A stretch of 33,251 nt of DNA from Candidatus Aenigmatarchaeota archaeon. GTDB taxonomy: Archaea > Aenigmatarchaeota > Aenigmatarchaeia > QMZP01 > JAFGSV01. Numbering within the stretch: position 1 is the first letter of the stretch; the number at the start of each line of letters is the position of its first letter. A program made the position numbers and the translations under genes. The stretch spans positions 1 through 33,251 of the forward strand of contig JAGGXP010000041.1 of NCBI GenBank assembly GCA_021163005.1. Direction: 5' to 3'. The notes below the pieces were generated by a model. It did no database searches. It had not been told where the DNA came from and was given only the letters and a program-made list of their open reading frames with translations. Positions 15,453-22,787 of the stretch are shown in pieces.

Positions 15453-16178
15453 ATGGGCAGGATAACCAGCGCTCTCATACTAATCAACATAGCTGTGTTC
15501 CTTCTCGTGTTCAGCATGCCTGATGCACTGATGGAGAATACATTCTCAGCATTCCAGTTCTCATCTTCAGGCTTTCTGGAGGTCTGGCGCTGGCTTACAT
15601 CAATGTTCCTGCACGCGAGCGCTTCCCACATATTCTTCAACATGCTGGCGCTCTACTTCTTCGGCAACGCCATAGAGGATGAGATAGGGGCCAGGCGCTT
15701 CCTGCTCATATACTTCCTTTCAGGCGTCGCCGGAAACCTTGCGTACGGGCTGACCAGCGCTGTTCCCGCTGTAGGAGCCTCGGGATGCATATTCGGTATC
15801 ATGGGAGCGGCCATGCTGATGAAGCCGAAGGAGATGATAAACATGTATGTTTTTCCCCTGCCTCTCGGCGTCATAGCGATGCTGTACGTGCTGACGCAGG
15901 CGGCGCTTGCAGCTGTCCCCGTGAATGAGATGGGCATAGCGTACATGGCGCATATCGGGGGACTGGCTGCCGGCTCGCTGATTATGTTATATTCTGAGCC
16001 GAAGAATTCGGCAAAGGGTGTGCTCGTGCTTGCCGGCCTCGGAATACTGATGCTGGTATTGTGGCCTTTCGTGGGCCTGCTCGTGGGCATAGGCCAGCTG
16101 GTGCTCGGCTTCTTTGACTTCGTGGTGGGCATTGTTCTTTACGGGACAGCAAAGCTGCTCCTGTCATGGCTCTGGTAG
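15453..16178 (+). CDS. Rhomboid-family intramembrane serine protease
   Basis: A 241-residue membrane protein with at least six hydrophobic segments. Rhomboid hallmarks are present: HASASHIFFNMLALYFFGN (the H-x3-N region of the second helix), catalytic Ser in GASGCIFGIMGA, and catalytic His in YMAHIGGLAAG. It would cleave membrane proteins inside the bilayer. Start ATG 15453 is supported by the A/T box 26.5 nt upstream; the ATG at 15429 adds MLAAQKLF and sits on the promoter. A further C-terminal hydrophobic segment follows the GxxxG helix. Confidence 0.9.
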   Translation: MGRITSALILINIAVFLLVFSMPDALMENTFSAFQFSSSGFLEVWRWLTSMFLHASASHIFFNMLALYFFGNAIEDEIGARRFLLIYFLSGVAGNLAYGLTSAVPAVGASGCIFGIMGAAMLMKPKEMINMYVFPLPLGVIAMLYVLTQAALAAVPVNEMGIAYMAHIGGLAAGSLIMLYSEPKNSAKGVLVLAGLGILMLVLWPFVGLLVGIGQLVLGFFDFVVGIVLYGTAKLLLSWLW

Positions 16179-16217
16179 CACAGAAAAGCAGATTAATATG
16201 AAATGCAAAAATTATTC

Positions 16218-16472
16218 ATGCCTGAAAAGGTTCTTATTGGAAAGATAGCCCACTACTTCAGCAAGATAGGCGTCGCCGTCATAGAGCTTTCCGCTCCTCT
16301 GAGTCTGGGAGACACGATATCCATAGAAGGTCCGACAACCAGCTACAAGCAGAAGGTGGAAAGCATGCAGATTGAACACAAGCCCATCACTGAAGCAGAG
16401 GCAGGCCAGTCAGTCGGCATGAAGGTTGATGAGAAGGTCAGGGAAGGAGACCAGGTCTTCATTGAGAAGTAA
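16218..16472 (+). CDS. Translation-factor-like small beta-barrel protein, 84 aa
   Basis: The protein resembles a stand-alone EF-Tu domain II barrel: EKVLIGKIAHYFSKIGVAVIELSAPLSLGD, then IEGPTTSYKQKVESMQIEH and GQSVGMKVDEKVREGDQVF. Such short proteins are annotated in archaea as translation-elongation-factor-like and also resemble the C-terminal domain of U32 peptidases. TTAATAT at 16193-16199 lies about 22 nt before ATG 16218, so I prefer that start to ATG 16203. The biochemical role is unknown. Confidence 0.7.
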   Translation: MPEKVLIGKIAHYFSKIGVAVIELSAPLSLGDTISIEGPTTSYKQKVESMQIEHKPITEAEAGQSVGMKVDEKVREGDQVFIEK

Positions 16473-16501
16473 GGCACGATGAGAAGAAGCCCTTCTTGCA
16501 G

Positions 16502-17488
16502 TTATCTTTGCATCCAGGGAATTTCTGACTCGTCCGTCCTCCATCTCGGCAGCACTTCGGGTTCGGAGCCGAGCGGCTTCTGTCCGTTTTTGTGCGCGAG
16601 AATGCCTGTCCATGCAATCATCGCGCCGTTGTCGCCTGAATATTCCAGAGGCACGGCAGCTGACTTTGCACCCCTTTCGGAGCACATGATGCCGATCATC
16701 TCCTGAAGTCTCTTGTTGGCTGCAACACCGCCCGTGAGCAGGACCTCGCTCTTTCCTGTATGAGCGAGCGCCCTCTCTATGACTTCTGTCACCATTGAGA
16801 ACATGCTCTCCTGCAGGGAGAAGCATACATCATTAAGCGGCTCGCCTGAATTGAGCTTCTTGGCAGCCTCTGTCACTATTCCGGAAAACGACAGGTCCAT
16901 GCCCTTCACAACATATGGCATGCCTGTCCACCTGCCCTTTGCAGCAAGCTCTTCTATCTTCGGCCCGTGCGGAAACTGCAGGCCTGCTGCCCTTCCGAAC
17001 TTGTCCAGGGCGTTGCCTATGCCTATGTCCTGTGTTTCGCCGAATATCCTGTACCTTCCGGCAGTATACGCTATTATCTGCGTGTTCGCGCCTGACACGT
17101 AAAGCGTCACAGGGTCCTTCAGTTTCGTCATGAGCCTGCCTATCTCTATGTGGGCCACGCAGTGGTTGACGCCCATAAGAGGCTTCTTCAGCTTCGCGGA
17201 CAACTCTGCTGAATAGTTCATTCCCGCGTAAAGGCATGGCGGCAGGCCCGGTCCCTGTGAGACCGCCAGAGCGTCTATGTCCCTTTCGGAAATTCCGGCT
17301 TCTGAAAGCGCCTGACCCATAACGCTTTCGGCTACGTCCTCGTGATGCTTCCTCGCCTGCATCGGCACTATGCCCCAGCCTGCCTTCGGCTTGTAGGTGT
17401 CCCTGACGTTTGCGAGAATGTTTCCGTTTTCGTCGCAGATGCCCACGCCGAATGTGTGGGCAGTCGTCTCTATGCCAGCGCAAATCAT
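16502..17488 (-). CDS. kae1: tRNA threonylcarbamoyltransferase Kae1 (KEOPS subunit)
   Basis: Kae1/TsaD transfers threonylcarbamoyl to A37 of ANN-decoding tRNAs as the catalytic subunit of KEOPS. The 328-residue ASKHA-fold protein shows IETTAHTFGVGI at the N-terminus, the metal motif HCVAHIE, the ARKHHED segment, SGANTQI, and DLSFSGIVT with TGGVAANKRL near the C-terminus. The Bud32 kinase domain often fused to archaeal Kae1 is absent here, so Bud32 must be elsewhere. It lies downstream of S24e-S27ae on the same strand, separated by one opposite-strand small gene, and has its own TTTTAAAA box 24.5 nt upstream. Confidence 0.93.
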   Translation of the reverse strand: MICAGIETTAHTFGVGICDENGNILANVRDTYKPKAGWGIVPMQARKHHEDVAESVMGQALSEAGISERDIDALAVSQGPGLPPCLYAGMNYSAELSAKLKKPLMGVNHCVAHIEIGRLMTKLKDPVTLYVSGANTQIIAYTAGRYRIFGETQDIGIGNALDKFGRAAGLQFPHGPKIEELAAKGRWTGMPYVVKGMDLSFSGIVTEAAKKLNSGEPLNDVCFSLQESMFSMVTEVIERALAHTGKSEVLLTGGVAANKRLQEMIGIMCSERGAKSAAVPLEYSGDNGAMIAWTGILAHKNGQKPLGSEPEVLPRWRTDESEIPWMQR

Positions 17489-17508
17489 GTGAAATACTTG
17501 CTTATCTG

Positions 17509-17516
17509 TTTTAAAA
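17509..17516. promoter_or_regulatory. Shared palindromic TATA box of a divergent pair (4 of 5)
   Basis: TTTTAAAA is centred at 17512.5, 24.5 nt from the kae1 ATG at 17488 and 27.5 nt from the plus-strand ATG at 17540. A nearer A/T run at 17528-17535 is too close to the plus-strand start to be its TATA box. Confidence 0.55.
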
Positions 17517-17539
17517 TCTTTCCGTGGTTATTTTAGAGC

Positions 17540-17836
17540 ATGGACAGCGTTTATGAATCGAGAAAGCTCCGCAGGCTGCTTAACGGTCTGGGTCCCTCGG
17601 ATGAGGTCGTGGTGACAACAGGCATAAGCCCGCAGACAGAAGAATCTGTCTATTCGTGGGTGACTGTCTATGTGAACGGGAAAAGCAGAAAATTCGAAAC
17701 ATACAGGCTCGAGAACCCGGCTGTGACGCAGGGAAACGCGAGAAATGCAGCAACAGCAGAAGCTGTGAGATTTTCGGGATACATAAAGAACGAATGCCGC
17801 AGCAAAGGCGCCAGCGTCATGGACGCAGACATCTGA
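17540..17836 (+). CDS. Hypothetical protein, 98 aa
   Basis: A soluble alpha/beta protein: an N-terminal helix (SRKLRRLLNGLG), strands EEVVVTTG-like and YSWVTVYVNGKSRKFETYRL, then a helical half (NARNAATAEAVRFSGYIKNEC). No family is recognised. It lies between kae1 and rps27ae on the opposite strand and ends 3 nt before the S27ae stop. A promoter at the usual spacing and a complete frame support it as a gene. Confidence 0.6.
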   Translation: MDSVYESRKLRRLLNGLGPSDEVVVTTGISPQTEESVYSWVTVYVNGKSRKFETYRLENPAVTQGNARNAATAEAVRFSGYIKNECRSKGASVMDADI

Positions 17837-17839
17837 AAA

Positions 17840-18091
17840 TCACTGATTTTCGCTTTTTTCCTCAGTGCTTCCGCTTTTAGAGAACTCAGTGTAGCCGCAC
17901 CTGCCGCAGTATTTCCTGTTTCCGTGCACTGAAAGCATTGTTCCCGGTCCGCATCTTGGGCAGTGGCTCCTCTTCCTCTTGACTGTATTGCCGTCAACTT
18001 CGTAGTATTCCCATACCTTGAGTGACGAGTGCTTCCTGCCTGTCCTTTGCTTCTTCTCCCTTGACCTCACTTTCTTCTCGGCCATGCTCAC
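17840..18091 (-). CDS. rps27ae: Ribosomal protein S27Ae (eS31)
   Basis: An 83-residue small-subunit protein. The zinc ribbon is complete: CPRCGPG and CGRCGY with 15-20 residues between, preceded by a basic N-terminus (KKVRSREKKQRTGRKHSSLKVWEYY). The acidic tail after the zinc ribbon (STEEKSENQ) extends past typical archaeal copies. Its ATG overlaps the S24e stop in an ATGA arrangement, so the pair is co-translated, as in many archaea. In eukaryotes this protein is made as a ubiquitin fusion; here it is stand-alone. Confidence 0.95.
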   Translation of the reverse strand: MSMAEKKVRSREKKQRTGRKHSSLKVWEYYEVDGNTVKRKRSHCPRCGPGTMLSVHGNRKYCGRCGYTEFSKSGSTEEKSENQ

Positions 18092-18612
18092 TCACTGTCT
18101 TCCTTTTTCTCTTCGAGCTTTTCCTCAGCGGCTTCTTCTTTTGCTTCTTCAGCTGGCTTTTCCTCTTCAGCTGACTGCCGGGATGCAGCTTCCTCTTTCA
18201 CATCTGTCGCAGCTTCTGCCTTTTCAGGCTGAGCATCATCTTTTGGTTCAGACTCAGCTTCTGCCTTTTCAGGCTGCGGTTCTTCCGCAGATTCTGCCTT
18301 TCCAGTCTTTGCGCTCTTCTCAAGGAACTTCTTCACTTTCCTTTCCTGCCTTGCGAGCTTTCCTGCAGGGACGTCATCCTTTTTGGAGTAAACCATTACC
18401 TTGACCCTGCTCTGCGCTGCTCCCCTCTCAGTGAAAATCTTGTCAAGCAGCGTCAAGTCTTCCTTTGAGCCGAGCTTCTTGGCTATTGCCGGCAGCAGGT
18501 CGTGCCTGTTGGGGGTCTCCTTTCCTGCGTGGTCCACCATAAGCCAGTATTCCTTCCTCTTCATGAGAGGATTGTCCTTTTCCGATATGATTTCAGTTTT
18601 CATAGCAACCAT
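18088..18612 (-). CDS. rps24e: Ribosomal protein S24e with long acidic tail
   Basis: The first about 105 residues are a normal archaeal S24e (IISEKDNPLMKRKEYWLMVDH, then DLLPAIAKKLGSKEDLTLLDKIFTERGA and SRVKVMVYSKKDD). The remaining about 70 residues are a low-complexity Glu/Ala/Lys tail absent from standard archaeal S24e (about 100 aa). The tail includes a 15-residue imperfect duplication (QPEKAEAES and QPEKAEAAT), encoded by two 22-bp copies 45 nt apart (18210-18231 and 18255-18276). The 5' box GTTATAAAAATATT lies about 25 nt upstream of ATG 18612. Confidence 0.93.
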   Translation of the reverse strand: MVAMKTEIISEKDNPLMKRKEYWLMVDHAGKETPNRHDLLPAIAKKLGSKEDLTLLDKIFTERGAAQSRVKVMVYSKKDDVPAGKLARQERKVKKFLEKSAKTGKAESAEEPQPEKAEAESEPKDDAQPEKAEAATDVKEEAASRQSAEEEKPAEEAKEEAAEEKLEEKKEDSE

Positions 18613-18706
18613 TCTTTTTTCAATTGGAATATTTTTATAACAATACCATATAAAAGCTTTGCTGCATCAGGGCATCTTTTTTTAATACAGGCCAACAAGA
18701 AAACTT

Positions 18707-18913
18707 ATGGGAGTAGAGCCAAGCCGCAGATTCAAGCCGGAGGCGTGTCAGAAGTGTGGTCTCATAACGCGGGACCTTAAGCAGGCTGAAATAAACGGAA
18801 AATGGTATTATGCCTGCCCGGAATGCAGGGGCGTCAAGAGGGACGAAAAGGAAACCCGAAGGGAGCGCCTCAGGAAGATGTATGCAAAGGATGCCGCAAA
18901 GATGGGCTTCTGA
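18707..18913 (+). CDS. Small zinc-ribbon protein, 68 aa
   Basis: A 68-residue protein with two knuckles, C-x2-C (ACQKCGLITRD) and C-x2-C (YACPECRGVKRD), about 22 residues apart, and a basic helical C-terminus (KETRRERLRKMYAKDAAKMGF). This layout is a compact zinc ribbon with an RNA- or DNA-binding tail. A T-rich box (18677-18686) sits about 25 nt before the ATG. It is 7 nt from the convergent gltX stop. Its partner and function are unknown. Confidence 0.65.
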   Translation: MGVEPSRRFKPEACQKCGLITRDLKQAEINGKWYYACPECRGVKRDEKETRRERLRKMYAKDAAKMGF

Positions 18914-18920
18914 AAGGTCC

Positions 18921-20579
18921 TCACTTATGAGCAAAGCAGACCGTGATATGCTTTTTCTCAACAGCATCTATTCTGCCGAATCCTATGCGCTCCAGCTGTA
19001 TTATACTGCCCTCGTTGATTTTCAGCATGGCCGGCTCGCACAGTCCTTCCTTCTCACCGTCAGCAGTCAAGAGCGTCAGGCGGGCGTGCGGCTTTGATAC
19101 CCATTGCAGCTTGGGCATCTTCTGGACTATGTCATTGCCTGCGTAGCTTGCCTTTTTTCCAAGCACGATATTTCCAAGGCCCTTGAGCCTGACTGTCTTT
19201 CCTGAAAAATGCCTGAAATCATCGCCGGAAACATAAACTTCATCAAAGTCCACAGGCATCTTCTTCTTTCCCCTCTCAGGGAAATCCGGGTGCAGCTGCT
19301 CCTCGGCCTCGCGGATGGCAGGGGCGCCTGTTATTGATATTCTTTGCGGCTCCAGCACAGCCATGTACCTGCCGGCCTTGGAATCTATCAGCTTCCTGTT
19401 TATGCCTTCTATGTTCTCCCAGCCCACGCGTATGTCGTTCTTCGTGATGCCTACATCCTCGGCGAACATCCTGAATGCCTCCGGCTGGAAGCCTCTTCTT
19501 AAAAGCGCGCGCACTGTGGGAAGCCGGGTGTCATCCCAGCCGGATACCTTCCCTTCATCTATCCACTGCTTCATGTCCCTTGTATGGATTTTTGTTCCGG
19601 GCAGGTAAACCATGCCGAAGTTCACAACTTCAGGCATCTTCCATGCGAATGTGTCATAGAAAAGCTTCTGCACGGATGTGTTGTGTTCATGCTCCTTGCC
19701 CCTGAAGACATGCGTCACGCCGAGATAGTGGTCCTCAATGGCGCAGGCAAAGTTATAGAGCGGCCACACGTGATACTTGTCTCCCTTTACAGGATGGCTG
19801 CCCTTTGCAACCCTGAGCATCGGGGGGTCCCTCATGGCGGGGTTCCTGTGGCTCATGCTCGTCTTGAATCTTACTATGGCTTCCCCTTCCCCGTACTTAC
19901 CGGACAGCATATCCTTCCATCGTGAAAGGCTGTCATCATTCCTGCAGGGGCATTCTTTCTTACCCGCCTTTAACTTCCTGAACTCATCGGCAGGGCAGGT
20001 GCAGACATATGCCTTCCCCTGCTTTACCAGCTCCTCAGCATGCCTGTAATAAACGTCCATGCTGTCCGATTCCAGAACAAGCTTGTCCCACTTTATGCCT
20101 GTTCTCATGAGGTCTTCCTTTATCATGTCGTAAAACACGCTGCCAATATTTTTCGGGTCAGTGTCCTCTATCCGCAGTATGAATGTGCCGTCATACTTCT
20201 TTGCATAGAGATACGGCAGCATGGCGGCCCTCAGCAGCTGGCCGAGGTTTAGCGGGCCCGTCGGCGACGGCGCGAACCTTGTGACAAACTTTCCCTTTAC
20301 AGCGCTCTTTATCTCCGGCAGCCCTTCGCGCTTTTTCACTTCCTTCCTCAGCATCTTGGGGTTTTTCTTTTCCAGGGCTTTCTCCTGCTCTTCGGGGCTC
20401 ATGCTGTTGACTTCCGCTGCTATCTCTTCTATGAGCTTTTTCAGCGCAGGCACATCTGACCTGAGGTCCGGATTTGCAGCGAGCAGTTTCCCGAGAACTG
20501 CGCCGGGGCTGGCTTTCCCTTTGTAGAAAACGGCATTCTGCAGGACATAAGCAAGCGCCGTCTCCCTGAGTTTTTCCAT
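18921..20579 (-). CDS. gltX: Glutamyl-tRNA synthetase, archaeal type
   Basis: A 552-residue class I synthetase charging tRNA with glutamate. The N-terminal helical region (about 1-105) is typical of archaeal GluRS; the catalytic core begins VTRFAPSPTGPLNLGQ and continues TFILRIEDTDPKNIG. GWDDTRLPTVRALLRRGF is the archaeal GlnRS/GluRS motif preceding the C-terminal beta-barrel anticodon domain. The HIGH motif reads NLGQ and the KMSKS region reads KIHTRDMK, both divergent from the consensus. I start at ATG 20579 because TTTATAG lies 25 nt upstream; the longer frame (MRGINRF...) covers the promoter. The cognate tRNA-Glu(UUC) lies at 31925. Confidence 0.9.
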   Translation of the reverse strand: MEKLRETALAYVLQNAVFYKGKASPGAVLGKLLAANPDLRSDVPALKKLIEEIAAEVNSMSPEEQEKALEKKNPKMLRKEVKKREGLPEIKSAVKGKFVTRFAPSPTGPLNLGQLLRAAMLPYLYAKKYDGTFILRIEDTDPKNIGSVFYDMIKEDLMRTGIKWDKLVLESDSMDVYYRHAEELVKQGKAYVCTCPADEFRKLKAGKKECPCRNDDSLSRWKDMLSGKYGEGEAIVRFKTSMSHRNPAMRDPPMLRVAKGSHPVKGDKYHVWPLYNFACAIEDHYLGVTHVFRGKEHEHNTSVQKLFYDTFAWKMPEVVNFGMVYLPGTKIHTRDMKQWIDEGKVSGWDDTRLPTVRALLRRGFQPEAFRMFAEDVGITKNDIRVGWENIEGINRKLIDSKAGRYMAVLEPQRISITGAPAIREAEEQLHPDFPERGKKKMPVDFDEVYVSGDDFRHFSGKTVRLKGLGNIVLGKKASYAGNDIVQKMPKLQWVSKPHARLTLLTADGEKEGLCEPAMLKINEGSIIQLERIGFGRIDAVEKKHITVCFAHK

Positions 20580-20607
20580 AAAGTCTATTTGGCCTGAGGC
20601 TATAAAT

Positions 20608-20976
20608 CTATTTATTCCTCTCAAGGCGCCTTATCTTGACCTCAATCTCTGTTATCCTCTTCTCATAATCCTCTGCCATGCGCCTGTAGGAATCGTTGTC
20701 TATCTTCTTCCTGTAGAACTTGCCCTTCAGGGCGTCCTTGACTTCCTGAAGCTCCTCTTTGCGGTCCTTCAGTACTGTCAGTGTGTCCTTCTTTATGCCT
20801 GCAATCTCCCTGAAAACTATCATGAAGGCGGCGCTCAGTCCTATGTAGAGCATTATGTATGCCGTTGTCACGAGCGTGCCGATGAGAGGGGAATAGAAGA
20901 ACGCTATTATGAAGACGATTCCCGATATGACGAAGAAAACAGACCATATGAGGATTGCCCTCTCCTGCTGATTCAT
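20608..20976 (-). CDS. Two-TM protein with C-terminal coiled coil, 122 aa
   Basis: Two hydrophobic segments (about 8-30 and 33-55) are followed by a charged helix to the end (KKDTLTVLKDRKEELQEVKD and DNDSYRRMAEDYEKRITEIE), which reads as a coiled coil. The ending LKGKFYRKKIDNDSYRRMAEDYEKR resembles the short SHOCT oligomerisation motif. It lies just upstream of gltX and shares a divergent promoter region with another membrane/coiled-coil protein at 21029, suggesting related roles. No function is known. Confidence 0.65.
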   Translation of the reverse strand: MNQQERAILIWSVFFVISGIVFIIAFFYSPLIGTLVTTAYIMLYIGLSAAFMIVFREIAGIKKDTLTVLKDRKEELQEVKDALKGKFYRKKIDNDSYRRMAEDYEKRITEIEVKIRRLERNK

Positions 20977-20999
20977 AATTAAATTATGTTGTCTTGATT

Positions 21000-21007
21000 A
21001 ATATATT
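21000..21007. promoter_or_regulatory. Shared palindromic TATA box of a divergent pair (5 of 5)
   Basis: AATATATT is a perfect palindrome centred at 21003.5, 27.5 nt from the minus-strand ATG at 20976 and 25.5 nt from the plus-strand ATG at 21029. Both genes encode membrane proteins with coiled-coil tails. Confidence 0.55.
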
Positions 21008-21028
21008 GTCCGGAATCAAATACTATTT

Positions 21029-21811
21029 ATGAAGCTCTACCTGAAGCCCGAGTACTTCCAGACCATACATTACTATTTCTTCTCGCTTGGCGTATTCAGC
21101 CTCACAACAGCGCTCATGTTCACGGAGTACAGCATATACACATTCATCTTCGTGGGCTTTTACGTGGCGCATTCCGCGATTTCATGGTACATGAGCTGGT
21201 TCATGCACAGGAAGATGAAGCTCGTCTACATCATACAGCGCAGCAGCTACATTGTGAATCATATGGTGCTTGTGCTCGTGGCAGGACTGGGTGCCGTTGG
21301 CTTCGGCTACATCTTCAGGGAAAGCTACGACGCTGTGATGACATCCATGATAACGCTAAACTTCTTTGTGGTTTTCCTCGGCATCATGTGGTACGCCATA
21401 GGAGCGACAAGGATTGCGGAAAGGTTCTTCGACTGGAGGGAGGAAGGGCGGCTTTCCAGGGGGCGTGACATGCTTCTGGCCTTCAGGAAAAAGCGCTTCC
21501 TCGAGCTGGTGAGCGATGCCGCCGTAAAGGGCTATAAATGGGGGAGCGACCCGCAGATTGACGGCCTGTTCATGGACCTGAAAATGCTGGCCGGGCAGGG
21601 CAGGGACTTCAGCGAGAAGGCGAAGGAAATAGAAATAAAGCTGGCCGAGGCCGAGATTGCCGGGCTCGAGAAAAAAATGGCAAATCTTGGAGACAGCGAG
21701 GCCGACAAGAGCCTTGCGGAAAGCTACATGAACGCCATAAAGTCAAAAAGAAAGGCCATAATGGAATACGAAAAGGCATTCTACAGGAAGTTCCATTCAG
21801 AAAATGCTTAG
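21029..21811 (+). CDS. Membrane protein with cytosolic helical tail, 260 aa
   Basis: Four hydrophobic segments (within about 15-130) precede a long charged helical tail (about 135-260) with an SHOCT-like motif near the end (KSLAESYMNAIKSKRKAIME) and heptad-like repeats. This tail resembles the divergent neighbour at 20608-20976, so the two could interact or be paralogous in that part. No enzyme motif is seen. It overlaps the end of the presenilin-like gene by 15 nt (convergent). Confidence 0.65.
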   Translation: MKLYLKPEYFQTIHYYFFSLGVFSLTTALMFTEYSIYTFIFVGFYVAHSAISWYMSWFMHRKMKLVYIIQRSSYIVNHMVLVLVAGLGAVGFGYIFRESYDAVMTSMITLNFFVVFLGIMWYAIGATRIAERFFDWREEGRLSRGRDMLLAFRKKRFLELVSDAAVKGYKWGSDPQIDGLFMDLKMLAGQGRDFSEKAKEIEIKLAEAEIAGLEKKMANLGDSEADKSLAESYMNAIKSKRKAIMEYEKAFYRKFHSENA

Positions 21812-22711
21812 CAGCCATACTACTGCGAAGCCTGCGAAGCAGCCTGCTGTGACAAAAGGCATGGCAGGATAAAACTTGTCCTTTTCAGCCTTCACGAAAA
21901 GCGCCAGTAGGGCAGCTGCAGTGAAAAGGGGTATTATAAGCGACTCGAGGAACGCGTGGAACAGCGAAACGCCTGTGTATCTTATCAGCCAGTCCAGCGC
22001 TACAGCAGAAAAGACAAGAGGGAATGCTATGTCTCCTCCGCCGAGTATGGCGGTTTTCATGCCCCTGACCTTCACGCCGCGTGGTATGTCCGTTTTTATG
22101 CCGCCTTTCCGGCCAATGCCGTAAGGAACCACGAAGCCGGCGAATGCCCTTGTGCCTGTCTGGAACTTGGCAAGGGTTATCATATGGCCCGACTTCCAGA
22201 CAGCGAACATGTCGTATGCGGATATGGCGAGAAGCAGCATCGCTGCCCAGTATATGTTGAACAGCGGGGCGAAAAGGAGCGCTATGCCGGGGTATATCAG
22301 TATCTCGGTTATGTTGTGTATGTATATGTTAGTCCTGACGAGTTCCAGCAGGGCGAGCACTGCCGCGACTGCCATAGCCATCGTTGGGCTTATGAAAACG
22401 CCCAGTGTGATGGCAGATGCGAGCCAGACGGCCATGAAATACATTATTTTCCACAGGTTCACCTGGCCGAAACGCGCGAACATCATGACTATGCCCGTGC
22501 CGATGAGTATGCCGAACAGGATGTACAGAAGGGAAACGGCTCCTTCTATTTCAGGCCTCTCGCCCACAGCTGTGTCTGCATAAGAGACCGACCTGCTGCC
22601 GTTGTCATTCGTTGTTATATGCATGCTCTGGCTGAATGCGTACAGGCCGAAAATCTGTATGAAAAGGAAGACTATCACGAGAACCATTGTCACCGACAGC
22701 GTGTGTTTCAT
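21797..22711 (-). CDS. Presenilin/signal-peptide-peptidase-type aspartyl protease
   Basis: A 304-residue polytopic protein with nine hydrophobic segments. The two catalytic aspartates are in YDMF (ISAYDMFAVW) and GGGDIAFP (the GxGD motif), and the PAL-type motif appears as YPAMPFVTAG. These define peptidase family A22, which cuts transmembrane helices. The order YD, GxGD, P-A-M-P is correct for archaeal members. TTTTTAA at 22733-22740 is about 25 nt upstream of the ATG. It is the third membrane protease in the window after HtpX and rhomboid. Confidence 0.9.
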   Translation of the reverse strand: MKHTLSVTMVLVIVFLFIQIFGLYAFSQSMHITTNDNGSRSVSYADTAVGERPEIEGAVSLLYILFGILIGTGIVMMFARFGQVNLWKIMYFMAVWLASAITLGVFISPTMAMAVAAVLALLELVRTNIYIHNITEILIYPGIALLFAPLFNIYWAAMLLLAISAYDMFAVWKSGHMITLAKFQTGTRAFAGFVVPYGIGRKGGIKTDIPRGVKVRGMKTAILGGGDIAFPLVFSAVALDWLIRYTGVSLFHAFLESLIIPLFTAAALLALFVKAEKDKFYPAMPFVTAGCFAGFAVVWLLSIF

Positions 22712-22787
22712 GAGTATAATTGCAGCTCGGCTGTTAAAAATATCGCTCCTGTCAGATTTTTATATCAATTAATCAAATGTTGTTTTC

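Noticed and set aside
17840-18091. Ubiquitin-S27ae fusion, given the Ubl interest of the window
   Set aside because: The protein starts directly with the basic S27ae N-terminus and carries no Ubl domain.
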